A stretch of DNA of 64,000 nt from Citrobacter freundii (lineage in GTDB: Bacteria > Bacteroidota > Bacteroidia > Chitinophagales > Chitinophagaceae), in assembly GCA_003243445.1 (NCBI GenBank), contig QFQQ01000009.1:71784-135783 (forward strand). The letters run 5' to 3'. This document shows positions 44,150-53,234 of the stretch, one piece after another. The position numbers and the translations under genes are program-made. Numbering within the stretch: position 1 is the stretch's first letter; the number at the start of each line of letters is the position of its first letter. The notes under the pieces are model-generated. The model made no database searches and was not told the origin of the DNA. It saw nothing but the letters and a program-made list of their open reading frames with translations.

Positions 44150-45134
44150 CACCGCTTCATTAATGATGTCATTGATGATAGCAATGACACTGTTGTCGCA
44201 GATCGCTAACGCACAGGATAAGAACAAAGAAAAACTTGAGTTTGTAAAAGAGCGTTCTATTTCTAAAAGCTATCCTGCTTCAGGTAACGGCCTGGTGATC
44301 GATAACAGCTTTGGCCATGTAAAGATCGTGGCATGGGATAAAAATGAGATCAAGGTTGATATCTCTATCAAAGTTGAGTCGTCTGACAAGGACAATGCTG
44401 ACCGGATCTTTGGAAATATCGATGTGCTCGACAGCCAGAGCGGCGATGTTGTCCGTTTCAAAACAGAACAGAAGTCAGACAATAACGGCTGCAGAAACTG
44501 CCGCACCAACATGAGCATCAATTATGAAGTGAAAATGCCTGTCAATGGCAAACTCACTATCAATAACACATTTGGTAATATTGAATTGCCTGACTATAAA
44601 GGCCAGGTATCCATTACCGAAAAGTTCGGTTCGCTGACAGCCGGGACATTATCCGACGTCAGGAAACTCCAGGTGGAATTTGGCAAGGCGCAACTGAAAA
44701 GCCTGGCAGATGTGGATGCAACTTTCAAGTTCTCCAAAGTCCAGCTTGAAAGCCTCTCTGGTTCAAACAACATCTCATTGGAATTTTGCGATAGCAGCAA
44801 GATCGCATTGACCAGCAGCCTCACCTCACTTACGCTGCACGAATCATACAGCACGGTGAACCTCCGCCCCGCCGGTAATCTTGGTGCAACTTATAATGTG
44901 AAGACCAGCTTCGGTACGTTTATCGATCGCAGCGATATCGGCGTGGTCAGAACTGATACGCCAGAGCGTTATGGCCCGGACTCCAACAGGCAGTATGAAG
45001 GCAAATCCGGCAATGGCTCTTCAAAGATCAATGTAAAATCATCTTTCGGAAAAGTGATCCTCGGCGAAGCAAGACCGGAGGATATGAAGAAGACTTCGAA
45101 GAATAAGAGTGCGGCGGCGGGTCGAGTGATATAA
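44118..45134 (+). CDS. Secreted DUF4097-like beta-helical protein
   Basis: Protein of 338 aa with a signal peptide (about 1-33, IANAQ). Then come repeated strand motifs (NSFGHVKIVAWDKNEIKVD, NNTFGNIELPDYKGQ, EKFGSLTAGTLSDVRKLQ, SSFGKVILGEA) typical of DUF4097/adhesin-like beta-solenoids found behind sigma/anti-sigma genes in Bacteroidota. Third gene of the operon, and the possible sensed or effector component. The Lys-rich tail (MKKTSKNKS) is unusual for an exported protein. Confidence 0.85.
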   Translation: MRNRKNIAIFSTASLMMSLMIAMTLLSQIANAQDKNKEKLEFVKERSISKSYPASGNGLVIDNSFGHVKIVAWDKNEIKVDISIKVESSDKDNADRIFGNIDVLDSQSGDVVRFKTEQKSDNNGCRNCRTNMSINYEVKMPVNGKLTINNTFGNIELPDYKGQVSITEKFGSLTAGTLSDVRKLQVEFGKAQLKSLADVDATFKFSKVQLESLSGSNNISLEFCDSSKIALTSSLTSLTLHESYSTVNLRPAGNLGATYNVKTSFGTFIDRSDIGVVRTDTPERYGPDSNRQYEGKSGNGSSKINVKSSFGKVILGEARPEDMKKTSKNKSAAAGRVI

Positions 45135-45138
45135 AGCA

Positions 45139-45291
45139 GGATGTTCGAAGTTGGACGGTCGATGGTCGGGCTTTACCGATGAATCAGGAACAAAGACATT
45201 GAACCCGTCTAAACTTAAAGATCTCATTCTTTTACACCTCACAAGCCTTGAAACCTGACCATCGACCATCCAGCATCGAACATCGCCCGTT
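45139..45291. repeat. Family A inverted repeat, locus 6
   Basis: The left arm (45140-45170) and right arm (about 45255-45291) pair at about 27 of 31 positions, about 85 nt apart. Both arms carry the same locus-specific TTCGA-G-TGGA variant. Confidence 0.85.
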
Positions 45292-45343
45292 CCAACGATT
45301 TAGTATTATAATAAATAAGCAGAACGGAGCAATCCGGAAAATC

Positions 45344-45370
45344 ATCCTGGCTTTTGCCGGGATTTTTTTT
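45344..45370 (+). terminator. Intrinsic terminator of the sigma/anti-sigma/DUF4097 operon
   Basis: ATCCTGGC pairs with GCCGGGAT (one G-T pair) around TTTT, followed by eight T. It lies 210 nt past the DUF4097 stop. Confidence 0.8.
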
Positions 45371-45649
45371 GCTTTTGGGCTAAACTGTACAGTGATCTGC
45401 TATTTTTCTCAATTGTTTTGCGTTGCCAGTCTGAGGTTAAGGAAAATGCTGAACATAAAATCCAGCTTAAATACGTGTTTTCACTTATTTAAGGTAGTGG
45501 GAAATGGGACCGGGAGTCTTGACGGAACAAGAAAACTTTTTTATTTTGGCGTGTTATCCAAAACCTTATTAAATAAATTCAACTTCAAAACCACCGAACA
45601 TCGCCCTCCCGGGCATTTCAATTAACCACCACCTTTTATTCCAAACTGC

Positions 45650-47593
45650 ATGAAAAAATCAATCTTGCTCAGCGTAATGTTGTGCACCTCCGTGCTTGTC
45701 TTTGCCCAGAAGAAAGAAGTAGAACTGCCTCCTTTCGGGAAAGTAGATAAAGCAGACCTCGAAATGAAAGAATGTTCCTTTGATGAAAAAGCTGAAGCGC
45801 TCGTCCTCCTGGATGATGCACAACTCGATCTTGTATTGGGCGCCGGTATCGATATGAAACGCCGCCGGCGGATCAAGATCCTTTCTGACAAAGGACTTGA
45901 GTGGGCAAACGTTCACCTGTCCTACATCAGCGCCAGGGGTGAAGAGGACATCAAAGGCCTGGAAGCCCAGACCTATAACCTCGATGCCAGTGGCAACGTT
46001 GTTGTGACCAAACTTGAAAAGAGCCTGATCTATGACAAGAAGCTGAACAAACAGATCTCTGAAAGAAGTTTCACTTTCCCTGCAGTAAAAGTGGGATCTA
46101 TTGTTGAATTCCGCTACCGGCATGTGAATGTTAACCTGATAGACTGGAATTTCCAGGAACCGATTCCTGTAAAATACAGCCGCTTTAAGATCGATTCTCC
46201 GGAAGAAGTTGAGATAAGTGTTACACCTCATACAGGCCGCAATTATGAGCACGTCAGTTCAGAGTCGGGTCGACGCAAGGTCGATTCATATTCCATGTCC
46301 GAAATACCAGGGTTCCGTCATGAGCCATATATCATCAATGAGCAGTTTTATATGGACAGGCTTGAGACCAAAGTAACCGCGTACGTGATCGATGGCCGTC
46401 GTCAGAGCCGCACGCTAAACTGGTTGCAGGTGATCAAGGCATTGATGGAAGATGAAGACTTTGGTCAGCAGATCAAAAAGAATATTCCGAGAACTGCGGA
46501 TCTGGATGCAAAACTGAAAGGTGTGGCCGGGTCGTATGACAGAATGAAAATCATCTACAAGTACGTTCAGGACAATATGCAATGGAATGAATACCCGGGT
46601 ATCTGGGCTCTTGATGGCGTAAAAAGTGCATGGAAAGATAAAAAGGGCACATCAGGAGAGATCAACCTGATCCTGGTGAACCTGCTGAAGGATGCAGGGC
46701 TGAATGTTCATCCGATCCTTGTCAGCACCCATGCACATGGAATAGTTAATTCAACAGATGCGGGTGTTTATGGTTATCCCGGCACCAGGCAATTCAACAA
46801 GGTAATGGCCTATGTAGACATCGATGGAAAGGAATACGTACTTGATGCTTCGCAGAAGGAAGTGCCTGTGCATCTTATTTCTCCGGACATTCTTGAAACA
46901 CCGGGCCTGGTCATCGAAAAACTTGAGACATCCGAGTGGGGCTGGAAACAGCTTAGCCACCAGGCGCTTTCCAAAAATCTTATCCTGGTCAACGGAAGGA
47001 TCGATGGCAATGGAAAGATGGACGGTCAGGCGACGATCTCAAGCTATGACTATGCCCGCCTTGCCCGCCTCCCGATCGCCAAAAAAGGAAAGGAAAAATT
47101 CATTGAAACATATGTTTCATCCAACCAGGGTATGTCAGTGGATGAAATCGAATTTACCAATATTGACAGCGATTCGCTACCGCTGGTGCAGACCATCAAA
47201 TTCAATCAGGCGCTGAATAATACAGGCGATTACAGCTATTTCTCTTCCAACATTCTTTCGGGTCTGGAAACAAATCCGTTTGTTGCGAATCAGCGGAATA
47301 CTGATGTTTTCTTTGGGACTAACCAATCGTATACCATCGTCGGAAACTTCACACTTGCTGACGGCTATGAGTTTGATGCATTACCCAAGAATGTGAAAAT
47401 GATCATGCCTGACACAAGCATCGTTTTATCGCGTATAGCGCAGGTCTCAGGCGGAACACTGATGACGCGCATACAAGTGGATTTCAAAAAGCCATTCTAT
47501 TCGGCAGCTGAATATGACGATCTCCAGGAGTTTTATAAACGTCTTTTTGAACTGATCAACGAACAATATGTGGTACGTAAAAAGAAAGCATGA
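45650..47593 (+). CDS. DUF3857 protein with degenerate transglutaminase domain
   Basis: Protein of 647 aa. Signal peptide (1-19, VFAQ), DUF3857 beta domain (about 60-230, RRRRIKILSDKGLEWANV, VGSIVEFRYRH), transglutaminase-like domain (about 270-410) and a C-terminal domain. The catalytic Cys position holds Ser335 (KGTSGEINL; the paralogue downstream has GDCKG) and the His position holds Lys384 (QFNKVMAYV), while the Asp side (EYVLDAS) is kept. Catalysis is therefore unlikely and a scaffold or sensor role is plausible. First gene of a pair, 16 bp before its paralogue. Confidence 0.88.
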   Translation: MKKSILLSVMLCTSVLVFAQKKEVELPPFGKVDKADLEMKECSFDEKAEALVLLDDAQLDLVLGAGIDMKRRRRIKILSDKGLEWANVHLSYISARGEEDIKGLEAQTYNLDASGNVVVTKLEKSLIYDKKLNKQISERSFTFPAVKVGSIVEFRYRHVNVNLIDWNFQEPIPVKYSRFKIDSPEEVEISVTPHTGRNYEHVSSESGRRKVDSYSMSEIPGFRHEPYIINEQFYMDRLETKVTAYVIDGRRQSRTLNWLQVIKALMEDEDFGQQIKKNIPRTADLDAKLKGVAGSYDRMKIIYKYVQDNMQWNEYPGIWALDGVKSAWKDKKGTSGEINLILVNLLKDAGLNVHPILVSTHAHGIVNSTDAGVYGYPGTRQFNKVMAYVDIDGKEYVLDASQKEVPVHLISPDILETPGLVIEKLETSEWGWKQLSHQALSKNLILVNGRIDGNGKMDGQATISSYDYARLARLPIAKKGKEKFIETYVSSNQGMSVDEIEFTNIDSDSLPLVQTIKFNQALNNTGDYSYFSSNILSGLETNPFVANQRNTDVFFGTNQSYTIVGNFTLADGYEFDALPKNVKMIMPDTSIVLSRIAQVSGGTLMTRIQVDFKKPFYSAAEYDDLQEFYKRLFELINEQYVVRKKKA

Positions 47594-47609
47594 TCCTAAA
47601 TTCATTAAG

Positions 47610-49511
47610 ATGAAAAAAAGCATTCTGGCCATTATGATCCTGTTTGCTGCAAAACTTTCGTTTGCGCAGACGGGATCATATACATTGGCATCGGTGCCCG
47701 AGGCACTTCGTGCAAAAGCAGCGGTTGTTATTCACCTGAACGATTATACATACGAAGTTGAATCACTGGAGAAATCGCGTCTTTCCGTTCACAAGATCTA
47801 TACAATAGTAAATGAAGACGGAAGAGCCGGTCTTCTTTTCAATGAATACTCTTCAAAGAACATTGTTCTTGATGAAGCAGAGATCAAGGTGTATGATGGC
47901 GATGGTAAACGTATCGCAAAGTATACCAAAAAGGATATGATGACGGTAGCAACGGGTGAAGGCTTGATTGAAGACGGCTATGTTACGTATTATCGCATCA
48001 GTGCGCCCTCCTATCCTGTTACCATAGAGTTGAATTATGTGCAGAAACTCAGGAGCACATTGAATTTGCCGGATTACCGGTTCATTCATCCGAAAGAAAG
48101 TATCCTTGCATCCAGCTTTACAGCGAAGATCCCGGCAGATATCAGTTTGAAATTTAAACCTGTTAATACAGATATTCAGCCGGTCATTACCGATAACGGT
48201 AAATACAGGGAATATAAATGGTCTGTAAAAGATCTCGCACCGCTTGAATATGAAGAAGGCGCGGTGTCTGCAAGAAGCCGTTACCCGCATATCATGCTGG
48301 CTACGGAGCAGTTTTATTACTATGGCCTGAAGGGTGATCTTTCTTCCTGGAAAAGTTTTGGTAGCTGGATCAGCGATCTTTACAAAGGATTGGATGAACT
48401 GCCGGAAGACAGAAAGCAGTTTTACAGAGATCTCGTTAAAGATGTTCCCGGGGAAAGAGAAAAGATCAGGAAGATCTATGAATACATGCAGCAGAATTTC
48501 CGCTATGTAAGTATCCAGCTTGGTATCGGCGGATTGAAACCATTCTCTGCAACTTTTACAGATCAGAAAAAATATGGTGACTGTAAAGGTCTCAGCAATT
48601 TTATGAAAGCAGCATTGGGCGCTGTTGGTATCAGAAGCCATGTAGCGATCATCAACGCGGAGTATAATGAAGAGCCGGTTGATCCTGCATTTCCGGCTAA
48701 TAATTTCAACCATGTGATACTTTGCGTGCCCGGTCAGAAAGACTCGATCTGGCTCGAGTGTACGAGCAATACAGCGTCATTCGCGGAACTGGGAACATTT
48801 ACAGAAAACAGGAACGCATTGCTGATCACGGAGAACGGCGGTGTACTGGTCCCCACACCAAGAAGTGAATCCGCCGCGAATACAGCGAGCACAAAAACGA
48901 TTGTATCTATTGCAGGAGATTTTACGGCAAAAAGTGAAACGCGCATTGAAACCACGGGTTCATTCCGGGAAGCCATCAATTCCATTTTAAAAGAAAAGAA
49001 AGATCGTCAGAAGGAAGTGGTTGTTTACGCAATGGGCTTTAAACAACCGGATGATTTTGCTTTTTCGAAAAATGGCTCAGCCACGCAGCTTGAAATGACT
49101 TACAGCAAAATACATGAGTTCAATTCGGGTGATAAACATTTTCTGAACCCGAGAATCAATAAGATCTGGTCATCCCGTCTTCCGAAAGCGGAGAACAGGA
49201 AACTGGATTATTATTTTGAAGAACCTTTTGAAAAACATGATACAACGGTGTATAAATTACCACAGGGAACAAAGCCCGATGCGCTTCCGAAAGAAAAGGA
49301 GTTGAAATGTGATTATGCCAATTTCAAAACAAAGTGCTGGTATAATGAAGCGGAGAATGCTATTTATGTAGCGAGTTCGCTGGTACTTTCGCAGTATAAG
49401 ATACCAGCCGCAAACTATGCATCGGTAAAGAAATTCTTTGATGATGTTACAGCGGACGATACGCAAAAGATCGTGGTGAAAAAAGGAGAAACTACACTCA
49501 AGGCATTTTAA
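47610..49511 (+). CDS. DUF3857 protein with intact transglutaminase-like domain
   Basis: Protein of 633 aa. Signal peptide (about 1-20, SFAQ), DUF3857 domain (about 40-230), transglutaminase-like domain with the triad visible: Cys325 (YGDCKGLSN), His368 (NFNHVILCV) and an acidic residue in DSIWLECTS where the family usually has Asp. The C-terminal part is beta-rich. Exported to the periplasm or surface. It probably acts with the upstream dead paralogue. ATG 47610 is chosen because it opens the signal peptide. An earlier ATG (47568) overlaps the upstream gene. Confidence 0.88.
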   Translation: MKKSILAIMILFAAKLSFAQTGSYTLASVPEALRAKAAVVIHLNDYTYEVESLEKSRLSVHKIYTIVNEDGRAGLLFNEYSSKNIVLDEAEIKVYDGDGKRIAKYTKKDMMTVATGEGLIEDGYVTYYRISAPSYPVTIELNYVQKLRSTLNLPDYRFIHPKESILASSFTAKIPADISLKFKPVNTDIQPVITDNGKYREYKWSVKDLAPLEYEEGAVSARSRYPHIMLATEQFYYYGLKGDLSSWKSFGSWISDLYKGLDELPEDRKQFYRDLVKDVPGEREKIRKIYEYMQQNFRYVSIQLGIGGLKPFSATFTDQKKYGDCKGLSNFMKAALGAVGIRSHVAIINAEYNEEPVDPAFPANNFNHVILCVPGQKDSIWLECTSNTASFAELGTFTENRNALLITENGGVLVPTPRSESAANTASTKTIVSIAGDFTAKSETRIETTGSFREAINSILKEKKDRQKEVVVYAMGFKQPDDFAFSKNGSATQLEMTYSKIHEFNSGDKHFLNPRINKIWSSRLPKAENRKLDYYFEEPFEKHDTTVYKLPQGTKPDALPKEKELKCDYANFKTKCWYNEAENAIYVASSLVLSQYKIPAANYASVKKFFDDVTADDTQKIVVKKGETTLKAF

Positions 49512-49532
49512 AGTATCAGGATCAGATATAAC

Positions 49533-49562
49533 AGGCGCGGTGATTTCCCGCGCCTTTTTTTA
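49533..49562 (+). terminator. Intrinsic terminator of the DUF3857 pair
   Basis: GGCGCGG pairs with CCGCGCC around a 7-nt loop, followed by seven T, 22 nt after the stop codon. Confidence 0.9.
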
Positions 49563-49703
49563 TACCATTGAAAATGCGCTCGAAGAAGCCTTGTGTTTCC
49601 TGAAATTGTTATTTGATATAAATTATAGTGCATGATCAGTTACGCGGGAAGACCGAACGCCGAACATCGCGTACCAGACCTCGTTACCAAGGCCAACCTG
49701 TAA

Positions 49704-51539
49704 TCAGAAGAAATTAATACCGGCATTCCACCCAAACCACCCTGTCAGTCTATCATTCACGGTAAAGTTCTTATACCCGTCAGGCGCACCAGGTTTCAGG
49801 TATCCTTTGACCTGTAGTTGCTGATCAGAGAAATAAAGCGATACAGATGGACCTGCAAAGAGTGAAACAAATTTTCCGAGCTTTACATTCAGGTTTAGCT
49901 GCAAACGGTTCATGACATTTGAATAGTCTAATGAACCGAGATAAAAATATTGCGAGTATAATTCCGGGTTGAGCGTTAGCGATTTTTTTTTGTTCAACGA
50001 TAGTTCCATGCCGAGCCCGTACCCCACGGTGTAAGCCTTTGTTTCTTCGTCGGAACGTATGCCTGTCATCAGAATGCTATACAGTCTTGAATTTCCCGTT
50101 TTAAAGGCACTGTTGACATCAGTCATTTCATTGGCAAAGAAGGTCAGTTTATGATACCCTTTCAGCACAATGTTGATCAATCCGATGCTATATCCATCTG
50201 AAGTATCTGCGATATTGATCAGACCGATCTGCACCCCTTTCAATCGTTTTGAATAGTTGAGCAGCCCCGCGATCTGCAAACCGCGCGTTTCTTTATTGCT
50301 TACGTTTGCAATACCCGCCACCTGCACTCCGGACACTTTTCTTTTGGCGAAGTTTGCTATGCCTGCTGCCTGCATGCCGCGTACACTATCTGTTACGTGA
50401 TTATATACACCGCCCACCTGAAACCCCGTGAACTTTCCTTTCACCAGGTTACTAATACCGGCGCTCTGCATACCAGTGACACTATCCAGCACTGTGTTGC
50501 TGACGCCGGCTACCTGGAAGCCTTTCATCGATCCACCAACAACGTTGATCATACCTGCTGCCTGGAAATATTGTACAGCTTTTTTGTCAATGTTAAAAAG
50601 GCCTCCGATCTCCACCCCGTTAGTTCCTGCGGTATAACCGCCCAATGCATTCAGAGAAATATTATTGATCACCTGTGCGCTCATTTTGCCATGTGATCCC
50701 AATCCCGGAACAAGTGAAGCCTGGTAGGGTCTGGTGGTGAAGAATTTATTCAGGTTCAAACTCTGGATCTTCTGGCGTGCGGAAAGAAGAAAGCGCCCCG
50801 CCCTTGTTGTCTCTACCTTGCCGGAATCAGCAATGGCCGTCACTGGGACGGCCACGATCGTGTCTTCTTTTCCGGGAGCAGGCGGTAGCTGGGCTACTTC
50901 ATAATCTTCCGGGCTGATCACTGTCCGCTCGGCTTCATTCTCCAGCGGTATCATGGTGATCGTGAGTTCCTGGTTATGCCGCGGTTCTATCACTACAGAT
51001 GTATCCGCATAAAATTCCTTGCTTAAGGTTAGCTCGGCGGTAGTTTTTCTTCCGCTTTTCAATCTCAGCTTGAAAGAACCATCCTGGTTGGTCAGTGTCG
51101 CTGCCAGCAATTTCTTTTCATATACACTTGCATCGCGAATCGCCTGCCCGGTCTGCTCGTCATATACAAAGCCGCTGACCATATAGATTCGTTCTTCTTT
51201 TACCGCTTTATTGGTGATCATGGTGATCTTTACCGGAGCGCGGCGGATGATAATGTAGTTGCCATTCTCCACAAATTCATAGCCGGGACCGAATAGCTGT
51301 TGCAGAATTTCCTTTAATGTTTTACCGGACGAACTGATGCTTACGATGCTGTCTTTCTTCACAATGCTCGAACTATAAGAAAAATAAAACCGCCCTTTAT
51401 TGCTGAGGATCTCCAATGTTCTGTCAAGCCGCTTGTTACTGCTTTCTATCAGGATTGGCTTTGACAAAAGCTGCGCGTGCAACTCTGCTGAAGTGAATAC
51501 CAGTAGCAAAAAGATAAGGTATAAGGAAATTCGTTTCAT
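49704..51539 (-). CDS. Exported STN and carboxypeptidase-regulatory-like protein with AGI-N repeats
   Basis: Protein of 611 aa. Signal peptide (1-23), STN domain (about 30-100, LDRTLEILSNKGRFYFSYS ... ILQQLFGPGYEFVENGNYI), carboxypeptidase-D regulatory-like domain (about 118-200), linker, then about eight tandem 20-residue repeats near 300-446 with pattern G-x-Q-x-A-G-I-x-N, and a C-terminal region of amphipathic strands that could be an outer-membrane barrel. STN usually sits on TonB receptors, but no TonB-receptor barrel follows here. It is third in an operon after sigma and FecR genes (13 bp after FecR). Confidence 0.85.
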   Translation of the reverse strand: MKRISLYLIFLLLVFTSAELHAQLLSKPILIESSNKRLDRTLEILSNKGRFYFSYSSSIVKKDSIVSISSSGKTLKEILQQLFGPGYEFVENGNYIIIRRAPVKITMITNKAVKEERIYMVSGFVYDEQTGQAIRDASVYEKKLLAATLTNQDGSFKLRLKSGRKTTAELTLSKEFYADTSVVIEPRHNQELTITMIPLENEAERTVISPEDYEVAQLPPAPGKEDTIVAVPVTAIADSGKVETTRAGRFLLSARQKIQSLNLNKFFTTRPYQASLVPGLGSHGKMSAQVINNISLNALGGYTAGTNGVEIGGLFNIDKKAVQYFQAAGMINVVGGSMKGFQVAGVSNTVLDSVTGMQSAGISNLVKGKFTGFQVGGVYNHVTDSVRGMQAAGIANFAKRKVSGVQVAGIANVSNKETRGLQIAGLLNYSKRLKGVQIGLINIADTSDGYSIGLINIVLKGYHKLTFFANEMTDVNSAFKTGNSRLYSILMTGIRSDEETKAYTVGYGLGMELSLNKKKSLTLNPELYSQYFYLGSLDYSNVMNRLQLNLNVKLGKFVSLFAGPSVSLYFSDQQLQVKGYLKPGAPDGYKNFTVNDRLTGWFGWNAGINFF

Positions 51540-51552
51540 GTCCGATCTTCAT

Positions 51553-52539
51553 CTATTCAATGATCAATTGACCATTGTTTTTGGTGACCTTTGCATTCAG
51601 TGTTTCGCTTACCAGCTCAAGCACCCGGTCAAGTGATTCATTTTTCAGTACGATATTGATCCGCTGATCACGTAGCTCTTTTCTTCCGATAATGATGTTG
51701 GCCTGATACGCTTCGTTCAATGTTTCAACCAGTTTCCAAAGCGGAGTATCATCACATACAAATTCTTTTGTGCGATAATAATTATACAGGTGGTCATTCA
51801 CCTTTTCCTTGGTCAGTGTATCATTTTGCGCAGCCCTCAGCCGTTCGTTCTTATGCAGTTCGACGGTTTGACCATTTCTTGTTACACGAACGATGCCCGT
51901 CTCAACGATCACATCTGTCGCGCCATTTTCTGTTTTGATATTGAATGATGTGCCGACAACAGTCACTTCAATATCATTTACCGAGATCACAAATGGCTTT
52001 TTCCTATTGGGTGTAACGTGGAAAAATGCTTCACCTTTTAATGTTACAGCTCTTTTATTTCCGTTGAATTTAGAAGGATAACTCAGTGATGATTCTTTAT
52101 TCAGCGTAACGGTTGACCCATCAGGCAGTGTGTCCGTCAGTGTGTTATTTCCGGTTTGTGCCAGTAACTGTTCTGCAGGTCTGTTGTTATACATCCACAA
52201 CCCTGCAATGCACAGCCCTGCAACCACTACTACAGCTGCTGCGATCTTTCTCCAGTCGAACGAGCGCTTTGGTAATTCACGAATGGGCGCGTTGATCTGT
52301 GTATGGCCGTTATTCACTCTTTGTTGAAACCTTTGCCAGGCTTTGTTTTCATCAACCGTGGAGGAGGCCGCGAGATCGAGGCTGGTATCCCAGACTTTTT
52401 TCAATCCGTCATAATAAGCCTGGTTGGCTTCATTTGCGTGAAGCCATTCGTTCACCAGCGCAGTCTCATCCGGATCAGCTTCTCCCAGGAGATGCTTCAC
52501 CAGGAGGTCATCATTTATATGGTAGAATTTTTCTTCCAG
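51553..52539 (-). CDS. FecR-family anti-sigma factor
   Basis: About 328 aa. The N-terminal cytosolic part (KHLLGEADPDETALVNEWL) is followed by a membrane helix near 100-118 (IAAAVVVVAGLCIAGLWMY), the FecR domain (DTLPDGSTVTLNKESSLSYPSKF, KGEAFFHVTP, VVGTSFNIK) and a C-terminal secretin/STN-like segment (LDRVLELVSETLNAKV). The only standard start is GTG at 52500, which cuts the conserved N-terminus. CTG at 52539 restores EEKFYHINDDLLV and leaves 10 nt to the sigma stop. Neither start is proven. Confidence 0.9.
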   Translation of the reverse strand: MEEKFYHINDDLLVKHLLGEADPDETALVNEWLHANEANQAYYDGLKKVWDTSLDLAASSTVDENKAWQRFQQRVNNGHTQINAPIRELPKRSFDWRKIAAAVVVVAGLCIAGLWMYNNRPAEQLLAQTGNNTLTDTLPDGSTVTLNKESSLSYPSKFNGNKRAVTLKGEAFFHVTPNRKKPFVISVNDIEVTVVGTSFNIKTENGATDVIVETGIVRVTRNGQTVELHKNERLRAAQNDTLTKEKVNDHLYNYYRTKEFVCDDTPLWKLVETLNEAYQANIIIGRKELRDQRINIVLKNESLDRVLELVSETLNAKVTKNNGQLIIE

Positions 52540-52549
52540 GGGGATTGTA

Positions 52550-53122
52550 TTAAAAGTTAAGCAAAACGATTATTATTGGTAAGAACTCCACCAGTTTCTG
52601 CCGGAGTATTTTGAGGGCTTTGCCCATTTGGTTCTCGACGGTCTTTACGGAAATATTGAGTTCATCAGCGATCTCGCGGTATTTCATATCGCCGAAGCGG
52701 CTCAACTGGAATATAAGCCGGCATTGTTCCGGCAGTTCTTCGAGGGCTTTTTTGTAGCGTGCTTCCAGTTCTTTTCCCAACACCCTGCCCTGCGCATGTT
52801 CCGACTGGTTTTTCATGCTGTGTGCCACATATAACTGGTGATTCGACCTTACTTTCTGGTGTTTGAGGTAGTTGAGGCATTCGTTATGAATTGCCCGGTA
52901 GAGGTAGGCTGCGATGGGGCCATTGAAAGAGAGATTCTCGGCCCTGTCCCACAATTTAAAAAACACCTGCTGTACCATTTCCTCCGCCTCATCCTCATCC
53001 TTCAAAATAGTACATGCATAGGCGTGCAGGTTCTTAAAATACGTTTTAAAAACCTGTTCAAAAGCGGCTTCATCCTTTTTAGCCAGCAGATTGCTGATCG
53101 CCTGGTCGTCTGTTGTTTCCAT
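52550..53122 (-). CDS. ECF-type RNA polymerase sigma factor
   Basis: Protein of 190 aa of the Bacteroidota sigma group paired with FecR. Region 2 (FEQVFKTYFKNLHAYA, DEAEEMVQQVFFKLW) and region 4 (LEELPEQCRLIFQLSRFGDMKYREIA, VKTVENQMGKALKILR) are clear. ATG 53122 (METTDDQ) is preferred over 53167 because the -7 box at 53165-53172 overlaps the latter. It heads the sigma-FecR-STN operon. Confidence 0.92.
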   Translation of the reverse strand: METTDDQAISNLLAKKDEAAFEQVFKTYFKNLHAYACTILKDEDEAEEMVQQVFFKLWDRAENLSFNGPIAAYLYRAIHNECLNYLKHQKVRSNHQLYVAHSMKNQSEHAQGRVLGKELEARYKKALEELPEQCRLIFQLSRFGDMKYREIADELNISVKTVENQMGKALKILRQKLVEFLPIIIVLLNF

Positions 53123-53164
53123 TCTAACGGCCCTGTATCCTGATTCTAGAATTAATGCTGCGCC

Positions 53165-53172
53165 CAAAAGTA
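53165..53172 (-). promoter_or_regulatory. -7 box of the sigma-FecR-STN operon
   Basis: TACTTTTG on the minus strand fits TANNTTTG, 42 nt upstream of ATG 53122. A TTG lies only about 16 nt upstream, closer than usual. Confidence 0.45.
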
Positions 53173-53234
53173 GTTTTTAAAAGAACAACTGTGTGACCGT
53201 TCACCCCTATTCGGAGTTAAAATTCCGTTGATCC

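Larger units (their letters stand above)
45135..45649. other. 515-bp intergenic region, no gene supported
   Basis: It contains a family A palindrome, an intrinsic terminator at 45344-45370 and a half-copy of family A (about 45593-45616, sharing CCCTCCCGGGCAT with locus 1). An open 125-codon frame (45248-45625) starts inside the repeat and spans the terminator, so I do not accept it. Confidence 0.6.

Noticed and set aside
45248..45625. 125-codon plus-strand frame
   Set aside because: It starts inside a family A arm and spans an intrinsic terminator. No recognisable protein feature.
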